Assembly (NCBI GenBank): GCA_012798155.1
Contig: JAAZNR010000570.1
Coordinates: 1-8,662 of the forward strand
Length of the DNA: 8,662 nt
Origin: Thermogutta sp.
GTDB taxonomy: Bacteria; Planctomycetota; Planctomycetia; Pirellulales; Thermoguttaceae
Reading direction: 5' to 3'
The notes under the pieces are model-generated. The model made no database searches. It was not told where the DNA came from and saw only the letters and a program-made list of their open reading frames with translations. The first letter of the stretch is position 1, and every line of letters starts with the position of its first letter. Shown here piece after piece: positions 1-6,296 of the stretch. The translations under genes were made by a program, and so were the position numbers.

Positions 1-277
1 CGCGATACCCCATCGACCGCCCCCTGCTCCCGGCGATTTCCCGCCGTTTGCCCCCTTTTCACCCGGCGGAAAAGGAATACCATACGATAATGACTCGGTC
101 GTTCGCCGCCGGGCACGTCCGCCGTCGGTTGATCGGCGAAAAGGACAGGACGGAATCGCGCGATGTTTCATTCGGATGGGGGCGACTCAAGCAACGACCC
201 GGTAAAAGGCTCGACGATCCGGGGGATTTCTCGCCGGCGCAGCCACGCCGTCAAACACGAAACGGGGGTGAAAGTCC
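1..277. other. Region upstream of speA, no secure gene
   Basis: Open frames here run into speA in other registers and show no family resemblance, so I call no gene. A weak inverted repeat (CCCGG at 198-202, CCGGG at 219-223) lies in the presumed leader. The speA start is preceded by GGGGGTG at 264-270, an acceptable but weak ribosome-binding site. A GATAAT box at 86-91 has no well-spaced -35 partner. I see no recognisable riboswitch. Confidence 0.4.
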
Positions 278-2200
278 ATGCTCCAAATCGAGTTGCAGGC
301 GCGACGCTGGTCCGTTGCCGACGCCGAGGAGTTGTACGAGGTCGCCAGTTGGGGGAAGGGATACTTCTCCGTAAACCAGGCGGGCCACGTCTGCGTTCAC
401 CCGGAAAAAGACCCCCAACGCGCCATCGATTTGAAGCATCTGCTCGATCGGCTGATCGTCCGCGGCATTCAAACTCCCCTACTGCTCCGATTCGGCGGGA
501 TATTGAAGCATCGACTCCTCGATCTGAAGGAGGCGTTCACTCAGGCCATTGCCGAACACGACTACCGGGGCGGCTACCATCTGGTCTACCCCATCAAAGT
601 CAATCAGCAGCGCCAGGTCGTGGAAGAGATCCTCCGATACGGCTCCAGTTATCGATTCGGCCTAGAAGCGGGGAGCAAGCCCGAGCTATTGGCGGTCATC
701 GCCCTGGCCGACAACGAGACCCCCATCGTCTGCAACGGCTTCAAAGACGCCCGCTTCATCGAGACCGCCATGCTGGCTCAAAAGATGGGGCGCAACATCT
801 TTTTGGTGGTGGAGAAATTCACGGACTTGGAACTCATCTTGCACTCCGCCAAGGAGGTCGGCGTCCGGCCCCATATCGGGGTGCGGGTCAAGTTGGCGGC
901 TACCGGATCGGGGAGGTGGCAGTCCTCGGGGGGGTACCGCTCCAAGTTCGGTCTGACCGTGAGCGAGATACTCCGCGCCCTTCAGCTCCTCAAAGAGCAT
1001 GACATGGCCGACTGCTTCAAGCTCCTCCACTTCCACCTGGGAAGCCAAATCACCAACATTCGGCACATCAAGGCGGCCCTTACCGAAGGCGCTCGCGTCT
1101 ATGCCGATCTGTATCGGCAAGGGGCCGGCCTGGAGTATCTCGACGTGGGCGGCGGGCTGGGCGTCGATTACGACGGTTCCCAGACCACGTTCGAATCCAG
1201 CGTCAACTACACCTTGCAAGAGTATGCCAATGATGTGGTCTATCACATCCAGACCGTCTGCGATGATACCGAGGTGCCGCATCCCACGATCTTTTCCGAA
1301 AGCGGTCGCGCGGTCGTCTCCTACAACAGCGTTCTGATCTTCAACGTCTTGGGAGTGGCGGACCGCGGTGAGAACGGTCTGCCCGACGCCATTGCCGAGG
1401 ACGCCGAACAACCGCTCCACGATTTGCGGCAGACCTACGATTCGCTGAACGTCCGCAACCTGCTGGAAAGTTTCCACGACGCGCAAGAGGCCATGGAAAA
1501 CAGCATCACGCTGTTCAATAACGGCTATATGTCGCTGGAACAGCGGGCCTTCGCCGAAAATCTCTATTGGGCGATCTGCCGCAAAATCCACCGCATGATG
1601 CGTCAATTGGACTACGTTCCGGAAGAGCTGGAAATTCTCGATTCCCTGCTGAGTGAAACGTACTACTGCAATTTTTCGCTGTTCCAGTCGCTGCCCGACA
1701 GTTGGGCCATCAAACAGCTCTTTCCCATCATGCCCATCCACAGATTGACCGAGCAGCCCACTCAGCAAGCGATCCTCGCCGACATCACCTGCGATTCCGA
1801 CGGCAAGATCGATCGCTTCATCGATCGCCACGACGTGAAACGCACCCTAACGCTGCACGAATTCCGCGGCGAGCCGTATTTCCTGGGGGTCTTTCTCGTA
1901 GGCGCCTATCAGGAGATCCTGGGCGATCTGCACAACCTCTTCGGCGACACCAACGCCGTGCACGTCGATTTGGACGAGGACGGCGACGTCGTCGTGGAAA
2001 CCGTCATCAACGGCGATTCGGTCCGCGAGGTCCTTTCGTACGTGGAATTCGATCCCAACACCTTGGTAGTCCGCCTGAGAAGCAGCTTGGAGGAGGCGAT
2101 CCGCAGGGGCCGTATCGACGATCGGCAGGCGGGCAGGCTGCTGCGGTTCTACGAGTCGGGTCTGGAAGGCTATACCTATCTGGAAAACCCGTCGGAGTGA
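278..2200 (+). CDS. speA: Biosynthetic arginine decarboxylase, PLP-dependent
   Basis: Decarboxylates L-arginine to agmatine, the first step of the agmatine route to putrescine and longer polyamines. The 640 residues match the usual length of SpeA-type enzymes, and similarity to E. coli SpeA as I remember it runs from end to end. Residues 101-110 contain the YPIKVNQ motif, whose K107 is the expected Schiff-base lysine for pyridoxal phosphate. Other family blocks are the GLEAGSK motif at 128-134, WQSSGG with SKFGL (214-226), HFHLGSQ (251-257), the glycine-rich DVGGGLGVDY (289-298) and ESGR (341-344). ADITCDSDG (501-509) supplies C505 and D506 for the second half of the active site, and GAYQEILGDLHNLFGD (542-557) follows. 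The N-terminal barrel and C-terminal beta domain are both complete, with no frameshift. The ATG at 278 sits 7 nt after GGGGGTG and leaves the normal SpeA N-terminus. It appears monocistronic, since the next secure gene is about 1 kb downstream. Likely cytoplasmic, needing PLP and Mg2+ as in known SpeA. Confidence 0.97.
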   Translation: MLQIELQARRWSVADAEELYEVASWGKGYFSVNQAGHVCVHPEKDPQRAIDLKHLLDRLIVRGIQTPLLLRFGGILKHRLLDLKEAFTQAIAEHDYRGGYHLVYPIKVNQQRQVVEEILRYGSSYRFGLEAGSKPELLAVIALADNETPIVCNGFKDARFIETAMLAQKMGRNIFLVVEKFTDLELILHSAKEVGVRPHIGVRVKLAATGSGRWQSSGGYRSKFGLTVSEILRALQLLKEHDMADCFKLLHFHLGSQITNIRHIKAALTEGARVYADLYRQGAGLEYLDVGGGLGVDYDGSQTTFESSVNYTLQEYANDVVYHIQTVCDDTEVPHPTIFSESGRAVVSYNSVLIFNVLGVADRGENGLPDAIAEDAEQPLHDLRQTYDSLNVRNLLESFHDAQEAMENSITLFNNGYMSLEQRAFAENLYWAICRKIHRMMRQLDYVPEELEILDSLLSETYYCNFSLFQSLPDSWAIKQLFPIMPIHRLTEQPTQQAILADITCDSDGKIDRFIDRHDVKRTLTLHEFRGEPYFLGVFLVGAYQEILGDLHNLFGDTNAVHVDLDEDGDVVVETVINGDSVREVLSYVEFDPNTLVVRLRSSLEEAIRRGRIDDRQAGRLLRFYESGLEGYTYLENPSE

Positions 2201-2445
2201 TCCTGAACGCTCAAGCCTGCATCGCCGTAAGAACGAGGGAGCAAGCACCCGGACCGGTCGGCCCCGCCGGGCCGCGAAGGCGGGCGCCGTTTGCGTTGCA
2301 GCCAGCGGAGCACATGAGCGGAGCACATGATCCGGCACCCGGCCGCTGATGTCGCCGCGATCATCAGTAGTTCAGAGGTCTCGTCGCAAGCGGCTGCATC
2401 GAGAGAGGGAGGCGGAGCGGTTTTCTCCCTCAATCTCTTCGGATA
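2201..2445. other. Intergenic DNA after speA, with a GC hairpin
   Basis: No gene is supported. A perfect 6-bp stem (CGGCCC at 2259-2264, GGGCCG at 2269-2274, loop CGCC) lies about 60 bp after the speA stop. It has no following T-run, so it is a poor intrinsic terminator but the best candidate in the region. A tandem 13-mer is listed separately. Confidence 0.35.
2304..2329. repeat. Perfect 13-bp tandem duplication
   Basis: AGCGGAGCACATG occurs twice head to tail (2304-2316 and 2317-2329) without a mismatch. It is a two-unit repeat in intergenic DNA, most simply a slippage product. No function is evident. Confidence 0.85.
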
Positions 2446-2453
2446 GGACCGAC

Positions 2454-2727
2454 GTAACTGTTCACGCGGACCGTGTTCATGCTTGCAATGAAACCCGCGA
2501 CAATGGGACTGCCGCCTTGGGGAGTGAATGGGCGGGTACGTTTTTCGGCTCGCAGCGGCCCAGGGACGGCTACGCAGAATGAACGGATGGAAACGCGGAG
2601 AACGCAGAGAACGCAGAGTTGCGGCCGCCGATTTCTTCTCCGCGCCTTCTGTGCCCTCTGCGTTTCAAAAACAGCCTCTGCGCCTCCGCGTTGCAACGAG
2701 AGACCGGGCAGGCGTGTGAACGGCTAC
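2454..2727 (+). mobile_element. MITE-like element, copy A (with nested repeat)
   Basis: A non-autonomous element bounded by imperfect 14-bp terminal inverted repeats: GTAACTGTTCACGC at 2454-2467 and GTGTGAACGGCTAC at 2714-2727 (11 of 14 positions pair). It is flanked by a perfect 8-bp direct repeat, GGACCGAC, at 2446-2453 and 2728-2735, read as a target-site duplication. The interior shares the GGGTACGTTTTTC...CGCAGCGG block (about 2534-2562) with copies B and C, in the same orientation as B. It encodes no credible protein. At 274 bp it is about 130 bp longer than the core, and the excess matches the nested AACGCAGAG-type cluster at 2592-2692. The GTAA start and 8-bp duplication match the IS66-family signature (established knowledge). 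Mobilisation by such a transposase is inference. Confidence 0.88.
2592..2692. repeat. AACGCAGAG-type palindromic repeat cluster nested in copy A
   Basis: Three 9-mers stand head to tail: AACGCGGAG (2592-2600), AACGCAGAG (2601-2609) and AACGCAGAG (2610-2618). They are followed by three units in the opposite orientation: CTCCGCGCC, TTCTGTGCC and CTCTGCGTT (2638-2664). After a short spacer comes CTCTGCGCC plus TCCGCGTT (2676-2692). The inverted arms can form a long imperfect hairpin. From memory, repeats of this kind (crgagaacgcagag and its complement) are scattered widely in environmental bacterial genomes. Here it appears to have inserted in, or been acquired by, the MITE. Confidence 0.8.
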
Positions 2728-2889
2728 GGACCGACAAACCAAGAGAGATGGATTGACGGAGCGAGACCACGCGAGACTTGTAACCGAGGGACCACGACCG
2801 GAGAGGGGTATCATTCCACCATCTAATGCTAATGCTTTTTCGGTTTGGGGGCCATGATAAAATACCGGCTTTCAATCCCGGACTAGGCT

Positions 2890-2918
2890 TTGACTGCCGA
2901 CTCCCTCTTTGGTACGAT
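2890..2918 (+). promoter_or_regulatory. Sigma70-type promoter for the FHA unit
   Basis: TTGACT (2890-2895), a 17-bp spacer and TACGAT (2913-2918) form a near-consensus housekeeping promoter pointing right. Transcription would start near 2925 and give a leader of about 285 nt before the FHA gene. It is the best promoter in the 2728-3210 interval; no transcript evidence is available. Confidence 0.55.
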
Positions 2919-2966
2919 GCATCAGGGACAGTAATATCATTGCTGTTTGTCGGGCGGGAGCTGGTT

Positions 2967-3194
2967 ATGACGGTTTCCCGGCCAAAGCGGATGCCGGCGT
3001 CGAGTCGCATCCACATGCAGTTGCCTGATAAGACGGGCAAATCGGAACGGCGAAAGGCATTTTTTCCCGATCGTTTGGGGCAGGTAACCGGCATCATCGG
3101 ATGCGTGGACGGCCTGGCGGATCGTTCCCCGTTGAACGGCGTCGAGGTCGGCTGTCGGTTCCATGCGGAAGACTCCGCATTGCCTTTAGCATAA
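2967..3194 (+). CDS. Possible small leader protein upstream of the FHA gene (uncertain)
   Basis: A 75-codon frame starts at ATG 2967, 6 nt after GGGCGGGAG (2952-2960). It lies just downstream of the predicted promoter and stops 16 nt before the FHA gene. About two thirds of its third codon positions are G or C, mildly coding-like. The product would be basic and soluble, rich in Arg and Lys in its first half, with no motif I recognise. The same frame is open from ATG 2826, but that start lies upstream of the predicted transcription start. It could equally be an untranslated leader. I would not rely on it without homologues. Confidence 0.28.
   Translation: MTVSRPKRMPASSRIHMQLPDKTGKSERRKAFFPDRLGQVTGIIGCVDGLADRSPLNGVEVGCRFHAEDSALPLA
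3163..3180 (+). other. Hairpin in the FHA leader
   Basis: ATGCGGA (3163-3169) and TCCGCAT (3174-3180) make a perfect 7-bp stem with the loop AGAC. It ends 30 nt before the FHA start codon and 16 nt before its GAAGGTG ribosome-binding site (3197-3203). No T-tract follows, so it is more likely a leader structure than a terminator. Confidence 0.45.
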
Positions 3195-3210
3195 ACGAAG
3201 GTGTTGGGCG

Positions 3211-3912
3211 ATGGATGTGAAACTTGTCGTCGCGAACGGGAAATTCGCCGGTAAAGCCATTCCGGTAATCGGTCCGAAATTTTTTATCGGACGGGCGGAG
3301 GATTGCCAGCTTCGCCCCGCCAGTGAGCTGGTCAGCAGGCACCACTGCGTGATCATCGTGGAAGGCGATTACGTGGCCGTTCGCGATTTCGGGTCCAAGA
3401 ACGGCACGTATGTCAACGGTCAACGCGTCCGGGGTGAAATCATGCTCAAGGACGGCGATACCTTGACGGTGGGCGTGCTGGAGTTTACGGTGCGAACGGC
3501 GGCGGCCCCGGCAAAACCCTCCAAGCCCAAGGTCGAATCGGTCGCCGAGGCCGTGACGCGGACGGCGGCGCAGGCGGCCTCCACCGACTTCGACGTCGAC
3601 TCTTGGCTGGAGGACGAATCGAAAGAGGCGGCGGCCCACGCCGAAACCAAGACCATCGAGGTGCCGCCCGCAAGTGCTCGCCCGGCTTCGCTGACGGATA
3701 CCAATCCGCCCCACGATACGCCCGAAAAGCCCGTCGATCCCGAGGCTCGCAAGGCCCTGGCGAGCATTTTCAGCGACGAGGAACAGCCGCCGGCTGAGAC
3801 CTCCGCCGATCCAAAAAAGAAGGACGAATCCGGGAAATTCAAGAAGCCGCAAGCCGCAAGCTCGGATTCGGCGGCGGCCAACGTCCTGAAAAACCTTTTC
3901 CGAAGGACCTGA
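3211..3912 (+). CDS. FHA-domain protein with low-complexity tail
   Basis: A 233-aa protein with one forkhead-associated domain at about residues 3-95 and a long disordered tail. FHA domains bind phosphothreonine peptides, so the likely role is a cytoplasmic adaptor reading Ser/Thr kinase output. The canonical residues are present: G27-R28, S42-R43-H44, the N64-G65-T66 turn and N69-G70. The phosphopeptide site therefore looks functional. Residues 96-220 are rich in Ala, Pro, Glu, Ser and Lys with acidic patches, and the end (AAANVLKNLFRRT) is a short amphipathic segment that may be a docking motif. There is no transmembrane segment, kinase or other catalytic domain. The ATG is 7 nt after GAAGGTG, and the FHA domain starts almost at residue 1, which supports this start. 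The next gene starts 23 nt after the stop, indicating an operon. The phosphorylated partner is unknown. Confidence 0.9.
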   Translation: MDVKLVVANGKFAGKAIPVIGPKFFIGRAEDCQLRPASELVSRHHCVIIVEGDYVAVRDFGSKNGTYVNGQRVRGEIMLKDGDTLTVGVLEFTVRTAAAPAKPSKPKVESVAEAVTRTAAQAASTDFDVDSWLEDESKEAAAHAETKTIEVPPASARPASLTDTNPPHDTPEKPVDPEARKALASIFSDEEQPPAETSADPKKKDESGKFKKPQAASSDSAAANVLKNLFRRT

Positions 3913-3935
3913 ACCGTCATCCGGGGAGGTGCAGC

Positions 3936-4244
3936 TTGGCGAAAAAACGGGAACACGAAGACGGTTCCGACCCCAAACCGCGAAAGAAGAAGCAGAAGAT
4001 TGCGGGTATGCTGGGAATCGGCCTGGACGGAGGCGACGGGCAGACCCGAATCACGCGGGGAAAGAACTTCGTCCTCTGGGGCGGCAGCCAAGACACGCAC
4101 GCCATCATGCAAGAGACCGCGATCAAAGTGAACGAGTCCTTGGACAAACAGGGCAAGCAACTGGAGGATGTTACCCCCAGTGAGTTGCGGGAAATCTTCC
4201 ACCAGGTCACGGACTCGTTGGGGATTCACCGAGAAGGCGAGTAG
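3936..4244 (+). CDS. Conserved planctomycete-type small protein, TTG start
   Basis: A 102-aa protein of unknown function, second gene of the FHA unit. It starts at TTG (3936-3938), 5 nt after a strong GGGGAGGT ribosome-binding site (3923-3930); no ATG fits. Residues 1-21 form a very basic, probably disordered head (REHEDGSDPKPRKKKQK). Residues 25-100 form a compact, mostly helical segment containing GIGLDGGDGQTRITRGKNF, then GGSQDTHAIMQETAIKVNE and LREIFHQVTDSLG. From memory this pattern recurs in short planctomycete hypotheticals, but I cannot name a family. There is no signal peptide, membrane segment or catalytic motif. The basic head suggests binding to nucleic acid or an acidic partner, and the acidic tail of the FHA protein is one possibility (inference). 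Real by its ribosome-binding site, spacing and composition. Confidence 0.85.
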   Translation: MAKKREHEDGSDPKPRKKKQKIAGMLGIGLDGGDGQTRITRGKNFVLWGGSQDTHAIMQETAIKVNESLDKQGKQLEDVTPSELREIFHQVTDSLGIHREGE

Positions 4245-4257
4245 GGCTTCGGCGGCG

Positions 4258-4289
4258 AACGCGGCGGTCCTTTCTAGGTAAACCGCGTT
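4258..4289 (+). terminator. Weak hairpin after the FHA unit
   Basis: AACGCGG (4258-4264) and CCGCGTT (4283-4289) form a 7-bp inverted repeat with an 18-nt loop, starting 14 nt after the stop codon. The position suits a terminator, but the loop is long and no T-run follows. The DNA from 4290 to 4437 shows nothing else. Confidence 0.25.
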
Positions 4290-4445
4290 AAGTCGCCTTC
4301 GGTCTCCAGCGTGCGGTCATCTCATTCTCCCGGCCCCAGTCCGCCGTTGCCGCATTCTCCTCCGTTGACTCGCTTGTAGGCCGAAGCACCACTTTAGGAT
4401 GGCGCTTTGTCCGAACGGCACTGCCGGCAATCGGTTCGGTTTGGG

Positions 4446-4588
4446 GTAACCGTTCACGGCACGATCCCAATTCTCCCGCCGAAGCCCGCGAAAATGGGAC
4501 GGCCCCTTCAGGCGTGAAGGGCCAGGGCACGTTTTTCCGCCCGCAACGCGCTGGAAGCGGTGCCTGCCGCCCGCCCGTGAACGGTTAC
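4446..4588 (+). mobile_element. MITE-like element, copy B (intact, 143 bp)
   Basis: The cleanest copy of the family. Perfect 14-bp terminal inverted repeats, GTAACCGTTCACGG (4446-4459) and CCGTGAACGGTTAC (4575-4588), are flanked by a perfect 8-bp duplication GGTTTGGG (4438-4445 and 4589-4596). The interior carries the shared GGGCACGTTTTTC...CGCAACG block (about 4525-4553). It also has a near-perfect hairpin, GGCCCCTTCA (4501-4510) against TGAAGGGCC (4514-4522). It has no coding capacity, so a transposase must act in trans. Identical ends and an intact duplication suggest this is the youngest of the three copies. Confidence 0.92.
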
Positions 4589-4596
4589 GGTTTGGG

Positions 4597-5045
4597 CAAA
4601 GTTTTCCGGATTCTTCCCGTCCCGCTCGAATCGTGTGTTATACTTTCTTGGCCAATCACTTTGCCTAGATTGCCCATTCGGAATGTATTAACACACCCGC
4701 TTCCCACCACGGGCGACCATCGTCGCGGCCGTTGCGTTTCCGACCCTGTGACCGCCCCCACGTTTCAGGCCGGTTGCACCTAATGGCGGCCGGATTCGTG
4801 GCTGTGGGCCGGCTCCACCCAAGAGCTGGTGGAGTCCTGGCCGTCTAGGGGGAGACCGGACGGAATCGTGGCCCTCTGAGCACGCCTCGCGTCGTCTCAG
4901 GCACCACGGCGATGGCTTTGCTGAGAATCTGGGACAGTTACGACCTGACATTGCATCCTCGCCTTTGGTGTTGGATTGGGTGTGCGACAGGTAGGCATGG
5001 GAACGAACCTCTGCCGCAGCTTCGCAAGGGAAGGAGATCAACGAC
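4597..5045 (+). other. Long gene-free leader with hairpins
   Basis: No gene is supported between copy B and the GTG at 5046. TTGCCT (4661-4666), an 18-bp spacer and TATTAA (4685-4690) could be a promoter; a lone TATACT (4639-4644) lacks a good -35. A stable hairpin spans 4807-4842: GGCC at both ends, CTCCACC (4813-4819) with GGTGGAG (4828-4834), and an 8-nt loop. A smaller one follows, GTCT (4843-4846) with AGAC (4853-4856) around AGGGGG. A 15-mer is repeated at 4788-4802 and 4858-4872 (13 of 15 identical), bracketing these hairpins. It may be a structured 5' leader or small RNA, but matches no RNA family I can recognise. Confidence 0.35.
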
Positions 5046-5597
5046 GTGGCTCGCGAAAAGAAGACCGCATCGAAGGCGCATCAGAAGCAGCAAGCCGGCG
5101 AGGACTGTACGTTCCGCAAGAACCGGCAATCCCGCCCGGCCGCGCCGGTATTTGTTCGCTCCCAGCGGCAAAAACCCCGGACCAAGGCCGCGGGCGTCAA
5201 ATCCTCGGCCGCGGCCGTGGCGGAAGAAGGCCCCGCCCCCATCGGCGACGCGATCGTGACCCTCGATCGCCGTACCGGCGGGGAGCGGCGAACGGCCCAA
5301 GATCGCAGGCAAAAGCAAGTCCCGGTGGCCGTCGAACGACGAAAGCTCGAACGACGGGTCAAGGTGCCCCGAAGACGCCAGATCGATCCCACCACCTGCG
5401 AACGGGATTACTCGACCGACGAAGTCGAGTTCATGCGGGCGTTGGAGGCCTACAAGCGGAGCAGCGGGCGAATGTTCCCCACTTGCAGTGAGATTCTCGA
5501 GGTGCTGCGAAACCTGGGCTACGAAAAGCGCCCCACGGCCACGCACGCCGAGCCGATGAAATCGGATGATGCGGAGGACTCGGCAGACGCTACGTGA
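5046..5597 (+). CDS. Highly basic planctomycete-type hypothetical protein
   Basis: A 183-aa protein of unknown function. It starts at GTG (5046), 7 nt after AAGGAGAT (5031-5038), an excellent ribosome-binding site that settles the start. Residues 1-70 are disordered and rich in Lys, Arg, Ala and Gln. Residues 74-111 hold a run of arginine pairs: DRR, ERR, DRR, ERR, ERR and PRRR. Such ERR/DRR strings are also seen at the start of some PilZ-domain proteins, but no PilZ fold follows. Residues 114-161 are the only globular part (DPTTCERDY, then [19 protein letters not shown] and [14 protein letters not shown]). This looks helical with two cysteines, and could be a small helix-turn-helix-like domain. 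From memory, similar C-terminal segments occur in other planctomycete hypotheticals. A nucleic-acid-binding role is plausible from charge alone. It has no signal peptide or membrane segment, and stands alone behind a long leader. Confidence 0.82.
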   Translation: MAREKKTASKAHQKQQAGEDCTFRKNRQSRPAAPVFVRSQRQKPRTKAAGVKSSAAAVAEEGPAPIGDAIVTLDRRTGGERRTAQDRRQKQVPVAVERRKLERRVKVPRRRQIDPTTCERDYSTDEVEFMRALEAYKRSSGRMFPTCSEILEVLRNLGYEKRPTATHAEPMKSDDAEDSADAT

Positions 5598-5668
5598 TAG
5601 GCTATGCTGGAGCTTTACGTTTCAATCTCCGCCGTGGCCGTGCCTTTTGTCCGTTCGTGTGCTGCCGC

Positions 5669-5708
5669 GCGCGGTTTCGAGGGCGAGCTGCGCGGTTTCC
5701 AAGGCGAG
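5669..5708. promoter_or_regulatory. Direct repeat with 21-bp period upstream of the cupin gene
   Basis: GCGCGGTTTCGAGGGCGAG (5669-5687) recurs as GCGCGGTTTCCAAGGCGAG (5690-5708), 17 of 19 identical with starts 21 bp apart, or two helical turns. It ends 27 bp before the epimerase-like start codon. The spacing would place two proteins on the same DNA face, so it may be an operator; a chance duplication is the alternative. No convincing promoter hexamers are visible nearby. Confidence 0.45.
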
Positions 5709-5734
5709 GTCTCTGTATCCTTTTGCCGACTGCC

Positions 5735-6211
5735 ATGACCTATCGAGATGCAACCATTCACGACATCGTGTTGCGTCCGCTGCGTCGATTCAGCGATGCC
5801 AGGGGATGGCTGATCGAACTGTTTCGCCACGATGAGCTTGCCTCGCAGGTCCATCCCGTCATGGCGTACGTAAGCGAGACGCTTCCCGGCATCGCAAGGG
5901 GCCCGCACGAACATGCGGACCAGACCGACATTTTCGGTTTCTTCGGCCCGGGAGACTTCAAGCTCTATCTTTGGGACTCCCGGCCGAACAGCCCGACCCA
6001 TGGTTGCCGCCAAGCCGTCGTCGTCGGCGCATCGCAACCCACCTTGGCCGTTGTGCCGCCGGGGGTGGTTCACGCCTACAAGAATATCAGCGACGTGCCG
6101 GGCCTGGTCTTCAACGCTCCGAATCGGCTCTACGCCGGCTGGGGCAAGAAAGAAAAAGTGGACGAGATCCGCCATGAAGACATGGCGGATTCGCCCTTCG
6201 TGCTGGATTAG
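5735..6211 (+). CDS. dTDP-4-dehydrorhamnose 3,5-epimerase-like cupin
   Basis: A 158-aa single-domain cupin of the RmlC-related group, a family that epimerises or isomerises nucleotide-linked keto-sugars for surface polysaccharide. The N-terminus IVLRPLRRFSDARGWLIELFR (11-31) is the usual RmlC-type opening. ARGPHEH (54-60) aligns with the histidine-bearing strand of RmlC, and VPPGVVHAYKN (107-117) supplies the second conserved histidine region. LYAGWGKKEKVDEIRHE (132-148) resembles the closing 'DE.R.E' segment. It is shorter than classical RmlC (about 180 aa), as in the sugar-epimerase offshoot, so the exact substrate is uncertain. I chose ATG 5735 because homology begins there; the 47 in-frame codons before it are Arg- and Cys-rich and unlike the family. 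No clear ribosome-binding site precedes the ATG. It has no sugar-biosynthesis neighbours in the window. Confidence 0.88.
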   Translation: MTYRDATIHDIVLRPLRRFSDARGWLIELFRHDELASQVHPVMAYVSETLPGIARGPHEHADQTDIFGFFGPGDFKLYLWDSRPNSPTHGCRQAVVVGASQPTLAVVPPGVVHAYKNISDVPGLVFNAPNRLYAGWGKKEKVDEIRHEDMADSPFVLD

Positions 6212-6296
6212 AGCATCCGGTTCCGGGAGTCGGCCGGGGCCGCAACGACCGTCCTATCGCCGTCGCGGCGTTCTCCCCGCTTTAAGAAAGCCTAAT

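Noticed and set aside
264..277. GGGGGTGAAAGTCC before speA as a riboswitch or group II intron remnant
   Set aside because: The short match is not backed by any other conserved element of those RNAs. It is adequately explained as a ribosome-binding region.
163..1002. 279-codon plus-strand frame overlapping the start of speA
   Set aside because: Arg-, Gly- and Pro-rich out-of-frame translation with no family resemblance. It overlaps 725 bp of a certain gene.
686..1831. 381-codon minus-strand frame opposite speA
   Set aside because: It lies wholly under a full-length, well-conserved speA. Its His- and Val-rich product is what the complement of speA codons gives.
2473..2826. 117-codon plus-strand frame, and others across copy A
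   Set aside because: They cross MITE and nested-repeat boundaries. Their resemblance to frames over copies B and C (a GTFF.PQR-like stretch) reflects the shared repeat DNA, not protein homology.
3084..3090. Further GTAACCG sequences (also at 2780-2786) as extra element ends
   Set aside because: Neither continues into TTCACG, and no partner end or 8-bp duplication is present.
3094..4229. Long minus-strand frames opposite the FHA unit (252 and 269 codons)
   Set aside because: Shadows of the Ala/Glu/Lys-rich FHA tail and the small protein. The plus-strand genes have ribosome-binding sites and domain matches.
4938..5546. 202-codon minus-strand frame
   Set aside because: It mirrors the Arg-rich plus-strand gene at 5046, which has a near-consensus ribosome-binding site.
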